This document shows, piece by piece, positions 47,595 through 57,220 of a stretch of DNA of 64,000 bases. The stretch is from Jannaschia sp. CCS1 (lineage in GTDB: Bacteria; Pseudomonadota; Alphaproteobacteria; Rhodobacterales; Rhodobacteraceae). Position 1 is the first letter of the stretch, and each line of letters starts with the position of its first letter. Position numbers and translations under genes: made by a program. The notes below the pieces were generated by a model, which was given only the letters and a program-made list of their open reading frames with translations, was not told the origin of the DNA and searched no databases. The stretch is taken from NCBI RefSeq assembly GCF_000013565.1, contig NC_007802.1, positions 3,038,001 through 3,102,000 of the forward strand, written 5' to 3'.

Positions 47595-48577
47595 AAGATG
47601 ATCCGCTTCTGAGCGTCGAAAGCCTCGATGTAACCTTCGATATTCCCAAACGCGGCGCGATGCCCTGGACAGCGCCGAACAAACTGCAAGCCATCAGTCA
47701 GGCCAGCCTGACAATTCATCGTGGTGAGACTCTGGGGCTGGTAGGCGAAAGCGGATCGGGCAAATCGACGCTGGCCCGTGCGGTTATCGGCACCGTCCCC
47801 GCCTCCAGCGGTCGTGTGCTGTGGAAAGGGCAGGACCTGACAGGCCTGTCCGCCACGGATCGCCGCGCCCATGGCCGACATGTCCAGATGATCTTCCAGG
47901 ATCCCCTCGCCGCGTTGAACCCGCGCATGAACCTCGGTCAGATCGTGGCCGAGCCGCTTCTGACCCATCGCCCTGATACCGACGCCGCCACGCGCCAACG
48001 TCTGGTCGGCGAGATGCTGGAACGAGTCGGCTTGTTGCCGAATCTGCAAAACCGCTACCCGCACGAATTTTCCGGCGGGCAATGCCAACGGATCGGCATC
48101 GCCCGGGCGTTGATCACTGAGCCGGAACTGGTCATCTGCGATGAGCCGGTCAGCGCGCTCGACGTTTCGGTGCAGGCCCAAGTGGTGAACCTGCTGGCGG
48201 AACTGCAGCAAGAGATGGGGCTGAGCCTTCTGTTCATCGCCCATGATCTGTCGGTGGTCCGCCACATCTCCAACCGGATCGCCGTGCTGTATCTTGGCCG
48301 ACTGGTCGAGGTCGGAACAGCCGAGCAGGTCGTTGGCACCCCCGCGCATCCCTATACGCAAGCCCTGATCGCATCGGTCCCGATCCCGGACCCGCCAAAG
48401 GAAAAGGCGCGCCACCGTCCAATTCTTGACGGAGAACTCCCGTCACCGATTGATCCCCCCTCCGGCTGCGTCTTTCGCACCAGATGCCCCATAGCCAAAG
48501 CGGATTGCGCCGTAGCACGCCCCGAAATGCGGATGGTCGACGCGGCTCATTCCGTTGCCTGCCCCTACCAAAGCTAG
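47591..48577 (+). CDS. oppF: Peptide ABC transporter ATPase OppF
   Basis: The 328-residue ATPase overlaps oppD by 4 bp (ATGA). It has Walker A GESGSGKSTLARA, signature FSGGQCQR, Walker B VICDEPVSALD and H-loop IAHDLSVV. The C-terminal Cys-containing extension (GCVFRTRCPIAKADC) is present. It completes the transporter. Confidence 0.94.
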   Translation: MKDDPLLSVESLDVTFDIPKRGAMPWTAPNKLQAISQASLTIHRGETLGLVGESGSGKSTLARAVIGTVPASSGRVLWKGQDLTGLSATDRRAHGRHVQMIFQDPLAALNPRMNLGQIVAEPLLTHRPDTDAATRQRLVGEMLERVGLLPNLQNRYPHEFSGGQCQRIGIARALITEPELVICDEPVSALDVSVQAQVVNLLAELQQEMGLSLLFIAHDLSVVRHISNRIAVLYLGRLVEVGTAEQVVGTPAHPYTQALIASVPIPDPPKEKARHRPILDGELPSPIDPPSGCVFRTRCPIAKADCAVARPEMRMVDAAHSVACPYQS

Positions 48578-48693
48578 GATTGCGATGATGCGGGTGATCT
48601 CATTTTCCGATGCGGTCGTGTCACGAGGTCTCCGGGACCGTCGGAGGGAGGAAGCTAGGATGATCGGACCGGCAAATTGATCTCCATCCGCCC

Positions 48694-49191
48694 ATGCGAC
48701 CCGAAGAATTCACAGAAGTCGTCGGCCACTTAGTCTCCGAACACGCCGCAGAGATTTCAGCAAACTACGATGTAGACATCGCCAGGGCCCGGCTCCAAGC
48801 AGAGAACGACCTGGACGATGACCTTGAACTTGGCCTGGACACACCCGGCCACCATCAGCTCTCGGTCGTGACTGACGAACTCGGCACCGATCAAACCATC
48901 GGAGTCCTCTGGTGCAAGCCCGAGACAACAGGTCCATCCGTCTTCACCAATGATTTCTACATCAAGCCACCCCGCCGGGGACACCGCCACGCCAAACGTG
49001 CGTTGGACGCTCTGCAAACGATGTTTCAGGACGCCGGATACTCTGAGCTAAGACTGCGAGTGGCCGCCGACAGCGAAATTGCGCAGCGACTTTACCTTAC
49101 GACTGGGTTTCGTGTGACCGGCATCAACATGAAGAAATCAATTTGGCCACAGTTGAACGAGAGATCTTCAGCCTGCGCTCCTATGAAGTAG
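48694..49191 (+). CDS. GNAT-family acetyltransferase-like protein
   Basis: The 165-residue protein has the GNAT acetyl-CoA motif region DFYIKPPRRGHRHAKRALDA, the following helix-strand ELRLRVAADSEIAQRLYLTT, and GFRVTGINMKK. Substrate unknown. The start has no strong Shine-Dalgarno. It sits at the edge of a debris-filled region. Confidence 0.75.
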   Translation: MRPEEFTEVVGHLVSEHAAEISANYDVDIARARLQAENDLDDDLELGLDTPGHHQLSVVTDELGTDQTIGVLWCKPETTGPSVFTNDFYIKPPRRGHRHAKRALDALQTMFQDAGYSELRLRVAADSEIAQRLYLTTGFRVTGINMKKSIWPQLNERSSACAPMK

Positions 49192-49350
49192 TTCTTTTAA
49201 GGACAACTTCTCGTCCATGAAATTCAAACAGTTTTGCTATTGCTGGAATGACCCCCAAGCAGACGTCGTCCAGATGCCAATGTCTGCGGCTCGGTTTCAT
49301 GCATTGGTGGGCCACTTTCGGATCTAAGACGCAACATTGGACTGAACTTA

Positions 49351-49485
49351 GGTCACCAGTACCGGAACAGCTTCATGGCTGATATCAATGCCGCGGCATG
49401 GATCAAGTTCTCGATAGTTCGAAGCGATAGCGGGAACGGAATCCACCAAATCACAACAAGGCGGATGATCTTGGAACTGGTGTTG
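49351..49485 (-). pseudogene. IS6-family transposase N-terminal remnant
   Basis: Reading on the minus strand, one frame gives SSKIIRLVVIWWIPFPLSLR then TIENLIHAAA, and a shifted frame continues RGIDISHEAVPVLVT. Together these match the start of IS6-family (IS26-like) transposases. The frame break and missing DDE domain show it is dead. Confidence 0.6.
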
Positions 49486-49533
49486 ATGTAGCGCGCAAGA
49501 GAGCGCTTCAGTGATCAGCCCCACCTGAGTGGC

Positions 49534-49762
49534 TCAGTTTGAATGGTAGTGCATGATTGATCTGATCACTATCGGGATGATCGTTTCTGGGGCCGGTGTG
49601 CGGTAGCCCAAAGCACTAAGTGGTCGTTTGGTGTTGTAGTGTTTTCTCCACTGTTCAATCAGGATCTGCGCTTCCGATAGGCTGTAAAGTACCGCCCCAT
49701 TCAGCAAAGTCCCGGAAGCGGGTGTTGAAGCTCTCGCAATACCCGTTCTCCCATGGCGATCC
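49534..49762 (-). pseudogene. IS3-family transposase C-terminal remnant
   Basis: One frame reads GSPWENGYCESFNTRFRD. A second frame continues NGAVLYSLSEAQILIEQWRK, HYNTKRPLSALGYRTPAPET to a stop at 49534-49536. This is the end of an IS3-family OrfB (final DDE Glu region) with a frameshift near 49,690. Its left end nearly touches the IS6 remnant and its right end breaks into a ScpB-like fragment. Confidence 0.7.
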
Positions 49763-50030
49763 GGCGAACTGCGTCCGAGTATAGAACATCCAGCCGCCCG
49801 CTACTCGTGCCAGTTCGTATCGGCGACCAACGAACTCGGCCCAGATATCGTAAATCAGCGCCTCGACTGAGGCCTCCTGCCCCACCACGCATGCCAGGTC
49901 CTCACGTCCAACTGACGAGGCACTGGCGAAGAGCACTGCTTCGATCTGCCCCATCCATTCGCACCAGTGCAGCTCTTGTGGCAGCTCGCCCAGTTCCCGG
50001 TCAAAGACGGCTTCGCCTTCGCCGGTGGGT
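49763..50030 (-). pseudogene. ScpB-like protein N-terminal fragment cut by an IS3 remnant
   Basis: The minus-strand text EAVFDRELGELPQELHWCEW, MGQIEAVLFASASSVGREDL and RRYELARVAGGWMFYTR resembles the mobile-element type of ScpB-like proteins (segregation/condensation winged-helix family). It switches at about 49,762 directly into transposase sequence. The upstream start is obscured by frame changes. The second winged-helix half is missing, so it is non-functional. Confidence 0.6.
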
Positions 50031-50841
50031 TTTCCGCTTTTTCACTGCGGCATCGATGGTGTGATCCCATAAGCGCCGTTACAGTTTCGCCGTCGCTGTC
50101 ACCGCGCTGAGTGAGTGCCAGCCGGTTCGCCAGAAGTCTTAGAGGCGCGCGAGGCGTGGGCTCGCTCATCAGCTGGTCGACCACCATGAGCGCCGCGCCT
50201 GACCGACAGGCCACAGTTTCAAGGGTTTCTGGTCGCCCGGAGGGGACTCAGGACGGTAGTTTCTGTAAATTTTTCAGGTCGTTAGAGATCATGACCGGTT
50301 GGTATATCATACTACAACACTAGTCCCTACTGCGCTTACGCTGGAGCATCCGGCCGCTATCAAGCACCGCCAAAAAAGCGACCTTTGCGGGTGAGTGGCT
50401 TCGCAAACGAAAAGACGTATTTGCCATGTGTCGTCGGGAGTGACTGGCGGGCATCTGACTTTGCCAAGTGGGCGCTGACGCTCTGGCTGAGCTGTCACGG
50501 ATTTTTGGCCGCGTATTGTGACACCGCGTCGTCGGACCGAACTCTGGTTACCGCACAATTGGACATTACGGCCACCGCCCTACCCCACCAATCATCTCTT
50601 GGCGCGTCGCAACGATATCCGAAATTTGTTGCGACCGTTCCAACCGCTCAGATGTGGCACGTGTCGGAGCAAGATATTGGGAATATCCAATACCATTCTG
50701 CCGGTTGATGCAGAGTAAAAGGCCGTCGGGCGTTCTCGCTTGGGGACCTACGTCCACAATTAGACAGCCGCGCTTGCGCGAATATCTTGACGCTAGGGGC
50801 AGAAAAAAGGGCACGCACCTTTGCTTTGTGACCGCGTCCAA
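50031..50841. other. About 810 bp without a recognised gene
   Basis: Only short open frames occur on both strands, and none has family features I can name. The stretch links the IS/ScpB debris to the end of the sugar transporter operon, which converges on it from the right. No clear terminator for that operon is visible. Confidence 0.45.
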
Positions 50842-51828
50842 TCAGTCTTTTCCCTCAACCCTGATCATGCGCCGTGCCATGCGCCCGAGAATAGCGTTTC
50901 TGACACTGTCGAGGATCACGGCAACAAAGATGATGAAGGCCTGGATCAGCGGTTGGAGATAGATGTCGACGCGGAGAAACACGAGGCCCGATTGGACCAT
51001 CTGGATCAAGACGGCCCCCAGGACCGTCCCCGGCAACACACTGCCCACACCGCCGAAAAGGGACGTGCCACCAAGAACCGCAGCCGCAATGGCCAAAAGC
51101 TCCGCAAACTCACCGAATCCGGCATTAACGATCCCAAGCTGCGACACGCCGACAAAACCGCCCAATCCGGCACAGCCGCCACAGATCAGGTAGGCCGCAG
51201 CCACCGTCCGGCCCTTGCCAATCCCGGCCTTTTCCGCGGCCTTTGCATCAGCGCCCACGGCGTAGATGTGCCGCCCGATGGGCGTTGACGACAGCAGGAT
51301 CTGCGCAAACACCGCCACGATCAGAAAAACGAGGATCGGGTTCGGGACCCCGAAGGTGTCGCCCGAGCCGAAGCGCAGCATGTCGTTGGGCAGCATGACG
51401 CCACGGGACTCGGTCAATTGCAGGCCAAGCCCGCGGCCCGCCACAAGGGTGCCAAGCGTGACGATGAACGGCACCATGCCCAGACGCACGATCAGAAAGG
51501 CATTCACCGCGCCGAAGGCGACGCCGGTTGCCACGCAGCCGAGAAAGGCAAGCCATGGCGACACGTCGTATTCTGCCATGAGCAGTCCGGCCACGACCGT
51601 CGAGACATACATGTTCGTGCCAACCGACAGGTCGATGCCGCCTGTCAGCATCACGAAGGTCAGGCCGATCGCGACGATGCCGATGAAGCTTGCCTGCTTG
51701 ACGATATTCTCGAAGCTCTGGACGGACAGGAATGGTTCGGACGCGATTCCGAAGCCGACAAAGATCAGGACAAAGAGAATGAAGGGCGTTGCTTTCAGCC
51801 CCAGAACCGTGGCGCCTTGGGCGGTCAT
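50842..51828 (-). CDS. Sugar ABC transporter permease (RbsC-like), second
   Basis: The 328-residue permease has multiple membrane helices and the ribose-type signatures LTGGIDLSVGTNMYVSTVVA, FIVTLGTLVAGRGLGLQLTE, IGRHIYAVGADAKAAEKAGI and LGGTSLFGGVGSVLPGTVLG. It is the last gene of a four-gene transporter operon and is probably one half of a heteromeric channel. The cluster suggests D-apiose or a related sugar as substrate. This is inferred from neighbours. Confidence 0.92.
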   Translation of the reverse strand: MTAQGATVLGLKATPFILFVLIFVGFGIASEPFLSVQSFENIVKQASFIGIVAIGLTFVMLTGGIDLSVGTNMYVSTVVAGLLMAEYDVSPWLAFLGCVATGVAFGAVNAFLIVRLGMVPFIVTLGTLVAGRGLGLQLTESRGVMLPNDMLRFGSGDTFGVPNPILVFLIVAVFAQILLSSTPIGRHIYAVGADAKAAEKAGIGKGRTVAAAYLICGGCAGLGGFVGVSQLGIVNAGFGEFAELLAIAAAVLGGTSLFGGVGSVLPGTVLGAVLIQMVQSGLVFLRVDIYLQPLIQAFIIFVAVILDSVRNAILGRMARRMIRVEGKD

Positions 51829-53333
51829 GCGGCAGCCTCCTTGCTTCCGAAGGCGGAGGCGAGAATGCCTTCCGTCGTGTAGTCATCCTTTTCGAAACGG
51901 CCCGCGACCTCCCCTTCACGCATGACCAGGATGCGGTCGGCGACGCCCATCAGTTCTTCCAGCTCGGATGAAACGTAGAGGATGCCGGTTCCCTCGGCTG
52001 CCAGTTCGTTCATGATCGTGAAAACCTCGTATTTCGCGCCCACATCGATGCCCCGGGTCGGCTCATCCATGATTAGGAGCGCGGGCCGGTCGACGAGCCA
52101 TTTGCCGATGACGACCTTCTGCTGATTGCCGCCGGACAGGCTTCGGCACGGCTGGGACAGGCTTTCATCCGCCGCTTTCAGCCGCAGCTTGGCGCCGATC
52201 TCCCGGGCACTCTCCAAAAGACGCTGTTGGCTCAGAAACCCGCCCCCGCCCTTGAAGCGTGGCAGTGCGACAAGGCCCATGTTCTCCCGGATGTCACTGT
52301 CCATCAGCAGACCTTCGGCGCGACGATCTTCGGTCACGAAGGCCATGCCGCTGGCGATCCGCTCTCGTGGGCCGCCCGAAAGCTGGTCGCCGTTCAGGGT
52401 CACGGTGCCGTCAACATGGGGATCAAGGCCGAAGACAATGCGCGCCAGCTCGGTCCGCCCCGCCCCCATCAGACCAAAGATGCCAAGCACCTCTCCCTTG
52501 TGGACCTGGAGGGAGACATCGCGGCAAATGCCGGGCTGGCTGACACCCTCCAGAGACAGCACCACATCCTCGCCCGCCGGAACTGTCCGCTGCGGAAAAA
52601 GCTGGTCGATCTCTCGCCCGACCATCATGGAAATCATACGTGGCACATCGAAGTCGGCAATCGGGCCACCGCCGACATGGGTGCCATCGCGCAGAACCAC
52701 CACGTCATCGGCAAGATCAAGGACATGCTGGAGAACGTGGGAAATGTAGATCATTGAGCAGCCTTCGCTCCGTAATTCGCGCAGCACCGCGAACAGCCGC
52801 TCGGTCTCGCGGTTGGTCAGGGATGTCGTCGGCTCATCCAGGATGATGATGCGGGCGCCCGAGGCCAGCGCCTTGGCGATCTCCACGAGTTGCCGCTCAC
52901 CGGGCGCGAGACGTTCGACCTTGGTGTCGGAGGACACGTCCAGCCCAACGCGCGCCAGCATCTTGGCCGCCTCCCGCTCCATCGCGCGGCGCCGGACAAA
53001 GGGACCGGTGCGGGGCATTCGGTCGATGAACACATTTTCCGCGATGGAGAGGTTCTCGAACAGGTTCAACTCCTGGTGGATAAACGCAATCCCGGCGGCC
53101 GTCGCATCGGCGGGCTTTGCTGGGGCATAGGGCTGCCCGTCGAGGGTCATGGTGCCTGCATCGGGCTCCAACACGCCGCCAAGCATGTTCATCATCGTGG
53201 ATTTCCCAGCGCCATTCTCACCGATGAGCGCAAGGATCGTGCCGGGTGCAAGCGTCAGATCGACGCCCCGGACAGCCGGCACCCCGAAAAACGATTTCGA
53301 CATATTGCGGTATTCAAGGGTCGGTGCGCGCAT
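51825..53333 (-). CDS. Sugar ABC transporter tandem ATPase (RbsA-like)
   Basis: The ATG at 53333 (MRAPTLEYRNMSKSFFGVPA) shares one base with the upstream permease stop. The first ATPase domain has GENGAGKST, LAPGERQLVEIAKALA and IILDEPTTSL. The second has the relaxed Walker A GLMGAGRTE and signature LSGGNQQKVVIGKWL with LLIMDEPTRGIDVG. This is the usual RbsA/MglA arrangement. It overlaps the downstream permease by 4 bp. Confidence 0.94.
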   Translation of the reverse strand: MRAPTLEYRNMSKSFFGVPAVRGVDLTLAPGTILALIGENGAGKSTMMNMLGGVLEPDAGTMTLDGQPYAPAKPADATAAGIAFIHQELNLFENLSIAENVFIDRMPRTGPFVRRRAMEREAAKMLARVGLDVSSDTKVERLAPGERQLVEIAKALASGARIIILDEPTTSLTNRETERLFAVLRELRSEGCSMIYISHVLQHVLDLADDVVVLRDGTHVGGGPIADFDVPRMISMMVGREIDQLFPQRTVPAGEDVVLSLEGVSQPGICRDVSLQVHKGEVLGIFGLMGAGRTELARIVFGLDPHVDGTVTLNGDQLSGGPRERIASGMAFVTEDRRAEGLLMDSDIRENMGLVALPRFKGGGGFLSQQRLLESAREIGAKLRLKAADESLSQPCRSLSGGNQQKVVIGKWLVDRPALLIMDEPTRGIDVGAKYEVFTIMNELAAEGTGILYVSSELEELMGVADRILVMREGEVAGRFEKDDYTTEGILASAFGSKEAAA

Positions 53334-54448
53334 CAGGATACTCCCAGCAAGGCACGGCGCTTCACGTCGAGCCATGCCGCCGCAAGGATGACACCGCCCT
53401 TCACCATCAGCACCGTAAAGTAGGTGAGGTTCAGCAGGTTGAGCGCGTTCGACAGCAGCACGAACAGGATCACGCCGTAGGCCGTCCACAGGATCTTGCC
53501 GCGCCCTCCGAACAGGGATGTGCCGCCAATCACGGTCGCGCCGATCACATCCAGGAGAAGATTGAGGTTGTCACCAAAGGCGGGGCGTCCCATTTCCAGG
53601 CGCGCGGAATAGATCAGCGCGCCGACGGCCGCACAGACACCCGAAATCACGTAGCACCAGAAGATCACCCGGCGGACCGGCACGCCGGAGATGCGCGCCG
53701 CCTCGGGGTTCATGCCCGTGGCATAAACCCAACGCCCGAAGACCGTGCGCGTCAGCAGCAAATGCGCCGCGACGGCGAGGCCGCCGCAGATCAGCATCGA
53801 CCAGGATAGAAAGCCATAGGCGCCTCGGTCGGCAATCGCGCCGAACGTCTCAGGAAGGCCGGTGACATTTTCCGATCGCGTCAACCAGACCGCCACAGCG
53901 GAAAAGAAGAGCAGTGACACCAACGTCATCATGAAGGCCGGCACGCGGAACACGGCGATCACAAACCCCGCGATGGCACCGATGACCGCGCCGGACACGA
54001 TCATCACCGTCGCCCCGGCGGGGACCGTCCACCATCCCCCGGCGGCGAGCCCCCCCTCGTCGCTCAGCGCCCATCCCCACAGAACTGATCTTTCAAACAG
54101 GACGGGATCGACGCCCGCGGTCATGACGGCGGCGCCGAGCACGCTGGCGACCGCGACCACCGCGATTTGGCTCAGGTCGATGCCCCCAAGGATCATCACG
54201 TATGTCTGGCCGACCGCAATGGCCAGAAGCGGCCAGTAATTGGAGAGAAGGTTTGATATGTTTCCCCCACTCGCGATGCGCGGCACGAAAGGAAGCACCG
54301 CGACAAACAAAAGCGCGCACAGGATCAGGACAAACTGCTCCGACATCAGGATTGCGCGCGCGAGGCGAGAAAGGGGGCCGCTTGTGCTTCCACCTGCGGC
54401 CCCTTTGGACAAGGCGGGCGCGCCGCCGGTTTTTTCGGTTGTGCTCAC
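53333..54448 (-). CDS. Sugar ABC transporter permease (RbsC-like), first
   Basis: The GTG at 54448 is chosen because it follows the binding-protein stop by 20 bp and has GAGGGG at suitable spacing. A longer frame would overlap the previous gene. The 371-residue protein has a polar N-terminus (residues 1-35), then ribose-permease signatures (VMILGGIDLSQIAVVAVASV, VPAFMMTLVSLLFFSAVAVW, GRWVYATGMNPEAARISGVP, VIGGTSLFGGRGKILWTAYG). An unusual loop of about 40 residues lies between the second and third helical pairs. Confidence 0.9.
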   Translation of the reverse strand: MSTTEKTGGAPALSKGAAGGSTSGPLSRLARAILMSEQFVLILCALLFVAVLPFVPRIASGGNISNLLSNYWPLLAIAVGQTYVMILGGIDLSQIAVVAVASVLGAAVMTAGVDPVLFERSVLWGWALSDEGGLAAGGWWTVPAGATVMIVSGAVIGAIAGFVIAVFRVPAFMMTLVSLLFFSAVAVWLTRSENVTGLPETFGAIADRGAYGFLSWSMLICGGLAVAAHLLLTRTVFGRWVYATGMNPEAARISGVPVRRVIFWCYVISGVCAAVGALIYSARLEMGRPAFGDNLNLLLDVIGATVIGGTSLFGGRGKILWTAYGVILFVLLSNALNLLNLTYFTVLMVKGGVILAAAWLDVKRRALLGVS

Positions 54449-54468
54449 GCCACGCCCCTCAGTTGCTG

Positions 54469-55470
54469 TTACTGCTCGGCCAGCAGGACACAGCCCCACA
54501 TGTCCATCTCACGCTCTCCGATATTGGCCTGGGTCAACGCAAACCCCTCATCGCGAATGATCTCGTTCGGGCTGGTGTCCCCCTCTGCGATCGCCTCCAG
54601 AAGCGCCGTCACGGTCGCATCCGCTTCGAAAAAGAGGTCCTGCACCCCGGTCGAATCGACATAGCCTTCCTTGATCAATTCACAGGCGGTGACGTCCCCG
54701 TCGAGCCCGCCGAGGATCATGTGGCCGGGATCACCGCTTGGCGCCCAACGGCCCCGTTGCGCAAGAGCAGCACGGATCTGCGGAAACAGGAAGTCTGACG
54801 ATGTGAAGATCATGTCCACTTCTGGATTCGCCTGGAGGGCCGATTCAAGGTTGGCAAGCGCAACGGACGCGTCCCATTCCGTCGGCACTTCAATGGCCTC
54901 GCCGAAAAGGTCGGGGTTCGCGTTCACGACATTGAAGAACCCTTCGCGACGTCCGATTGCGTTGGTGTCAGCCAGCGCTCCCACCATGATGAGCGGAATA
55001 GCTGGACGCCCCAGATCAAGGGCGCGAACCTGTTCGGCAAGGTGCTCGACGGCGGCCTCGGCGATGGCAACGTTGTCTGCGACCACGACGATGGCGTCAT
55101 GGGGGTTGTCAGGGTTGGGCGGGCGATTGAAGACCGCGACCGGGATCTCGGCCACGTTGGCTTCTTCGATCATCGCTATGACACTCTCGCCATCCTGGGG
55201 GATAATGATGATCCCATCGACTTCCTGCGTGATGCAATCACGGATCTGTTCGAGCTGCCGGTTGGCATCCTCGTTCGCATTTACTTCGATAACCTCAATG
55301 CCTTGCTCCCGCAGCGATTGTGTCATCGCCGCATGTCCCGCGACCCAGAATTCGGTTTCGAGCGTCTGATACGCAAAACAGATCGTCAGATCTTCGTTCT
55401 GCGCAAAGGCCGGTGCGGCCAGGCCGATGGCAATACCTGCGCCGGCCAATATGGTCTTGCAAAATTTCAT
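54469..55470 (-). CDS. Periplasmic sugar-binding protein (ribose/apiose type)
   Basis: Signal peptide MKFCKTILAGAGIAIGLAAP with AFAQ cleavage. The 333-residue mature fold is the periplasmic-binding-protein-like domain of ribose/galactose SBPs (FWVAGHAAMTQSLREQGIEV, IRDCITQEVDGIIIIPQDGE, GGLDGDVTACELIKEGYVDS). It heads the transporter operon and is divergent from apnL across a 130-bp region with a putative operator. Ligand assignment to D-apiose is by context only. Confidence 0.9.
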   Translation of the reverse strand: MKFCKTILAGAGIAIGLAAPAFAQNEDLTICFAYQTLETEFWVAGHAAMTQSLREQGIEVIEVNANEDANRQLEQIRDCITQEVDGIIIIPQDGESVIAMIEEANVAEIPVAVFNRPPNPDNPHDAIVVVADNVAIAEAAVEHLAEQVRALDLGRPAIPLIMVGALADTNAIGRREGFFNVVNANPDLFGEAIEVPTEWDASVALANLESALQANPEVDMIFTSSDFLFPQIRAALAQRGRWAPSGDPGHMILGGLDGDVTACELIKEGYVDSTGVQDLFFEADATVTALLEAIAEGDTSPNEIIRDEGFALTQANIGEREMDMWGCVLLAEQ

Positions 55471-55521
55471 AACGGTCTTCCTCCCTAGTTGGCGGGCCGG
55501 TCAAATTACGACTTGGCCTAC

Positions 55522-55540
55522 TCATCAACTTATCATACCA
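55522..55540. promoter_or_regulatory. Putative GntR operator in the transporter/apnL divergent region
   Basis: The 19 bases TCATCAACTTATCATACCA match 17 of 19 bases of a site at 62398-62416, also in a divergent region of this cluster. On the minus strand it contains TGGTATGATAA, one mismatch from the FadR-type consensus TNGTNNNACNA. The included TATGAT resembles a -10 box for the transporter genes, so binding could block RNA polymerase. Confidence 0.65.
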
Positions 55541-55600
55541 GTAGAACATCCGCGCAAGCCTTTCATTCGCCAAGACAGCAAAAAGAGGACCCATCAAGGC

Positions 55601-57220
55601 ATGAAGGATGAGATTTTTCAGGTCGGCGAACTCACCTATCGGTTGCAGGATGGATGTCTGCGGAGCCTTTCCTGGAAAGGCTTTGAGGCGGTTCGCGGCC
55701 TGTCCGCGGCGATCCGGGACACGGCCTGGGGCACCCTGCCCGAAGACGCGATGCCGTGGCACCACGAGACCGGACCTGGCCGGGCTTCTCATGTCCGGAC
55801 CTTTGCCGTTCAGGACGGAGCCGTGACCGGAAAACTGCGAATCGCGGCACATGCGAACGGCCGATTGGAGGCGGATCTGAGCCTGACTGCGCACACTGAA
55901 TTCAGGACGAACCGCGCCGGATTTTGCCTGCTGCACCCGCTGCGTGGCGTCGTGGGCCAGCCCTTCACCGCAACGTCTCCGGACGGAACCGACCAGAACC
56001 TGATGTTCCCCGAGCGCATTTCGCCCGGGCAGCCGGCGCTGAACCTCGCGGGTCTTCGGCACACCGTTCAAGGTGTCGACGTCGACATTGCGATGGAGGG
56101 CGAGGTGTTTGAAATGGAGGACCAGCGCAATTGGTCAGACGCGTCGTTCAAGACATATTGCCGACCGCTGTCAAAACCGCTGCCCCAGGTGATCGCTGCG
56201 GGCGAAACCATTCATCAGCGCGTCGTCATCCAGCTGTCGGGTGATCCGGTAGATAGCACAACGCCGGTTGACGAACAGTCGACAGTCACGATGCCGGAAG
56301 TCCTGATTGCCGTAGAGCCGGATTGGCTGCCCGCGGGTCCCCTGCACGGCAATGCCGCCCTTGTCAGGTGGGCGCCCGACGCGGCATGGACGGCGGCGAC
56401 GCTTGCACGGCTTGGCACAGCACTCGGCCATCGACCGCTGGATCTGGAAATCGTCATCCCTGAAGGCTCCCACCCCGAGGACGTTGTGGATGGGGTCGCA
56501 GCGGATCTGGCCGAGGCGGGCCTTACTGCGCGGCACGTCATCGCGCTGCCTGCTGCCTACCTGCAAAGCCATCAGCCGACAGGGCCTTGGCCAGACGGCC
56601 CCACACCTGAGCAGGCGCGGGACGCCGCACGCGCCGCCTTTCCCCACGCGCGGATCGGCACAGGTATGCTGACCAATTTCACGGAGTTGAACCGCCGCCC
56701 GCCGGACGGAGGCGACTACATCACCCACGCAAACAGCGCTATCGTTCATGCCGCCGACGACGGGTCCGTTCTGGAAACGCTGGAGGCTATCCCGGACGTT
56801 TGCGCCTCAGCCGCCGCCATCGCCGGGGACAGGCCGCTGCGGCTGGGCCTGATGGCCATCGGGATGCGCTCGAACCCCTACGGCGTCGGGCTGGTGCCCA
56901 ACCCCGGTGGCGCACGGATCACGATGACCGACAGCGACCCCCGCCAGAGCGCGCCCTTCGCCGCAGCCTATGCAACGGCTGTCTGCGCCCTTGCGGCGCG
57001 CGCCGGGATCGAGGCGGTAACGCTCGCCGCCGCCGCCGGACCCCTGGGCGCAGAGGGACGGCCAATCGGCAGAACCATTGATGCGCTCGCCGCCCTGGCG
57101 GGCCAAAAAGCGCGTATCACTGGAACGCCACCCGGTCCCCTGCGCATCGAAGCAAGCGGCGATGTCATATCCCTTGATGCGGCGGACGCGGCCCCGAAAC
57201 TAGAAGGTTTCTCCCCATGA
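55601..57220 (+). CDS. apnL: Probable D-apionate lactonase
   Basis: The ATG at 55601 gives MKDEIFQVGELTYRLQDGCL. The following SWKGFEAVRGLSAAIRDTAW with GTLPE resembles the N-terminal domain of D-apionolactonases. The 539-residue protein then has a beta-rich half and a TIM-barrel-like half (LGHRPLDLEIVIPEGSHPED, VIALPAAYLQSHQPTGPWPD, RLGLMAIGMRSNPYGVGLVP). It would hydrolyse the apionolactone made by ApsD to D-apionate. No signal peptide is seen. apsD overlaps its stop (ATGA). The family match is from memory, so the call rests partly on context. Confidence 0.7.
   Translation: MKDEIFQVGELTYRLQDGCLRSLSWKGFEAVRGLSAAIRDTAWGTLPEDAMPWHHETGPGRASHVRTFAVQDGAVTGKLRIAAHANGRLEADLSLTAHTEFRTNRAGFCLLHPLRGVVGQPFTATSPDGTDQNLMFPERISPGQPALNLAGLRHTVQGVDVDIAMEGEVFEMEDQRNWSDASFKTYCRPLSKPLPQVIAAGETIHQRVVIQLSGDPVDSTTPVDEQSTVTMPEVLIAVEPDWLPAGPLHGNAALVRWAPDAAWTAATLARLGTALGHRPLDLEIVIPEGSHPEDVVDGVAADLAEAGLTARHVIALPAAYLQSHQPTGPWPDGPTPEQARDAARAAFPHARIGTGMLTNFTELNRRPPDGGDYITHANSAIVHAADDGSVLETLEAIPDVCASAAAIAGDRPLRLGLMAIGMRSNPYGVGLVPNPGGARITMTDSDPRQSAPFAAAYATAVCALAARAGIEAVTLAAAAGPLGAEGRPIGRTIDALAALAGQKARITGTPPGPLRIEASGDVISLDAADAAPKLEGFSP

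Noticed and set aside
50070-50214. Possible DUF1403-like fragment on the minus strand next to the ScpB-like fragment
   Set aside because: Only a short stretch (GAALMVVDQ and neighbours) is suggestive, which is too weak to annotate.
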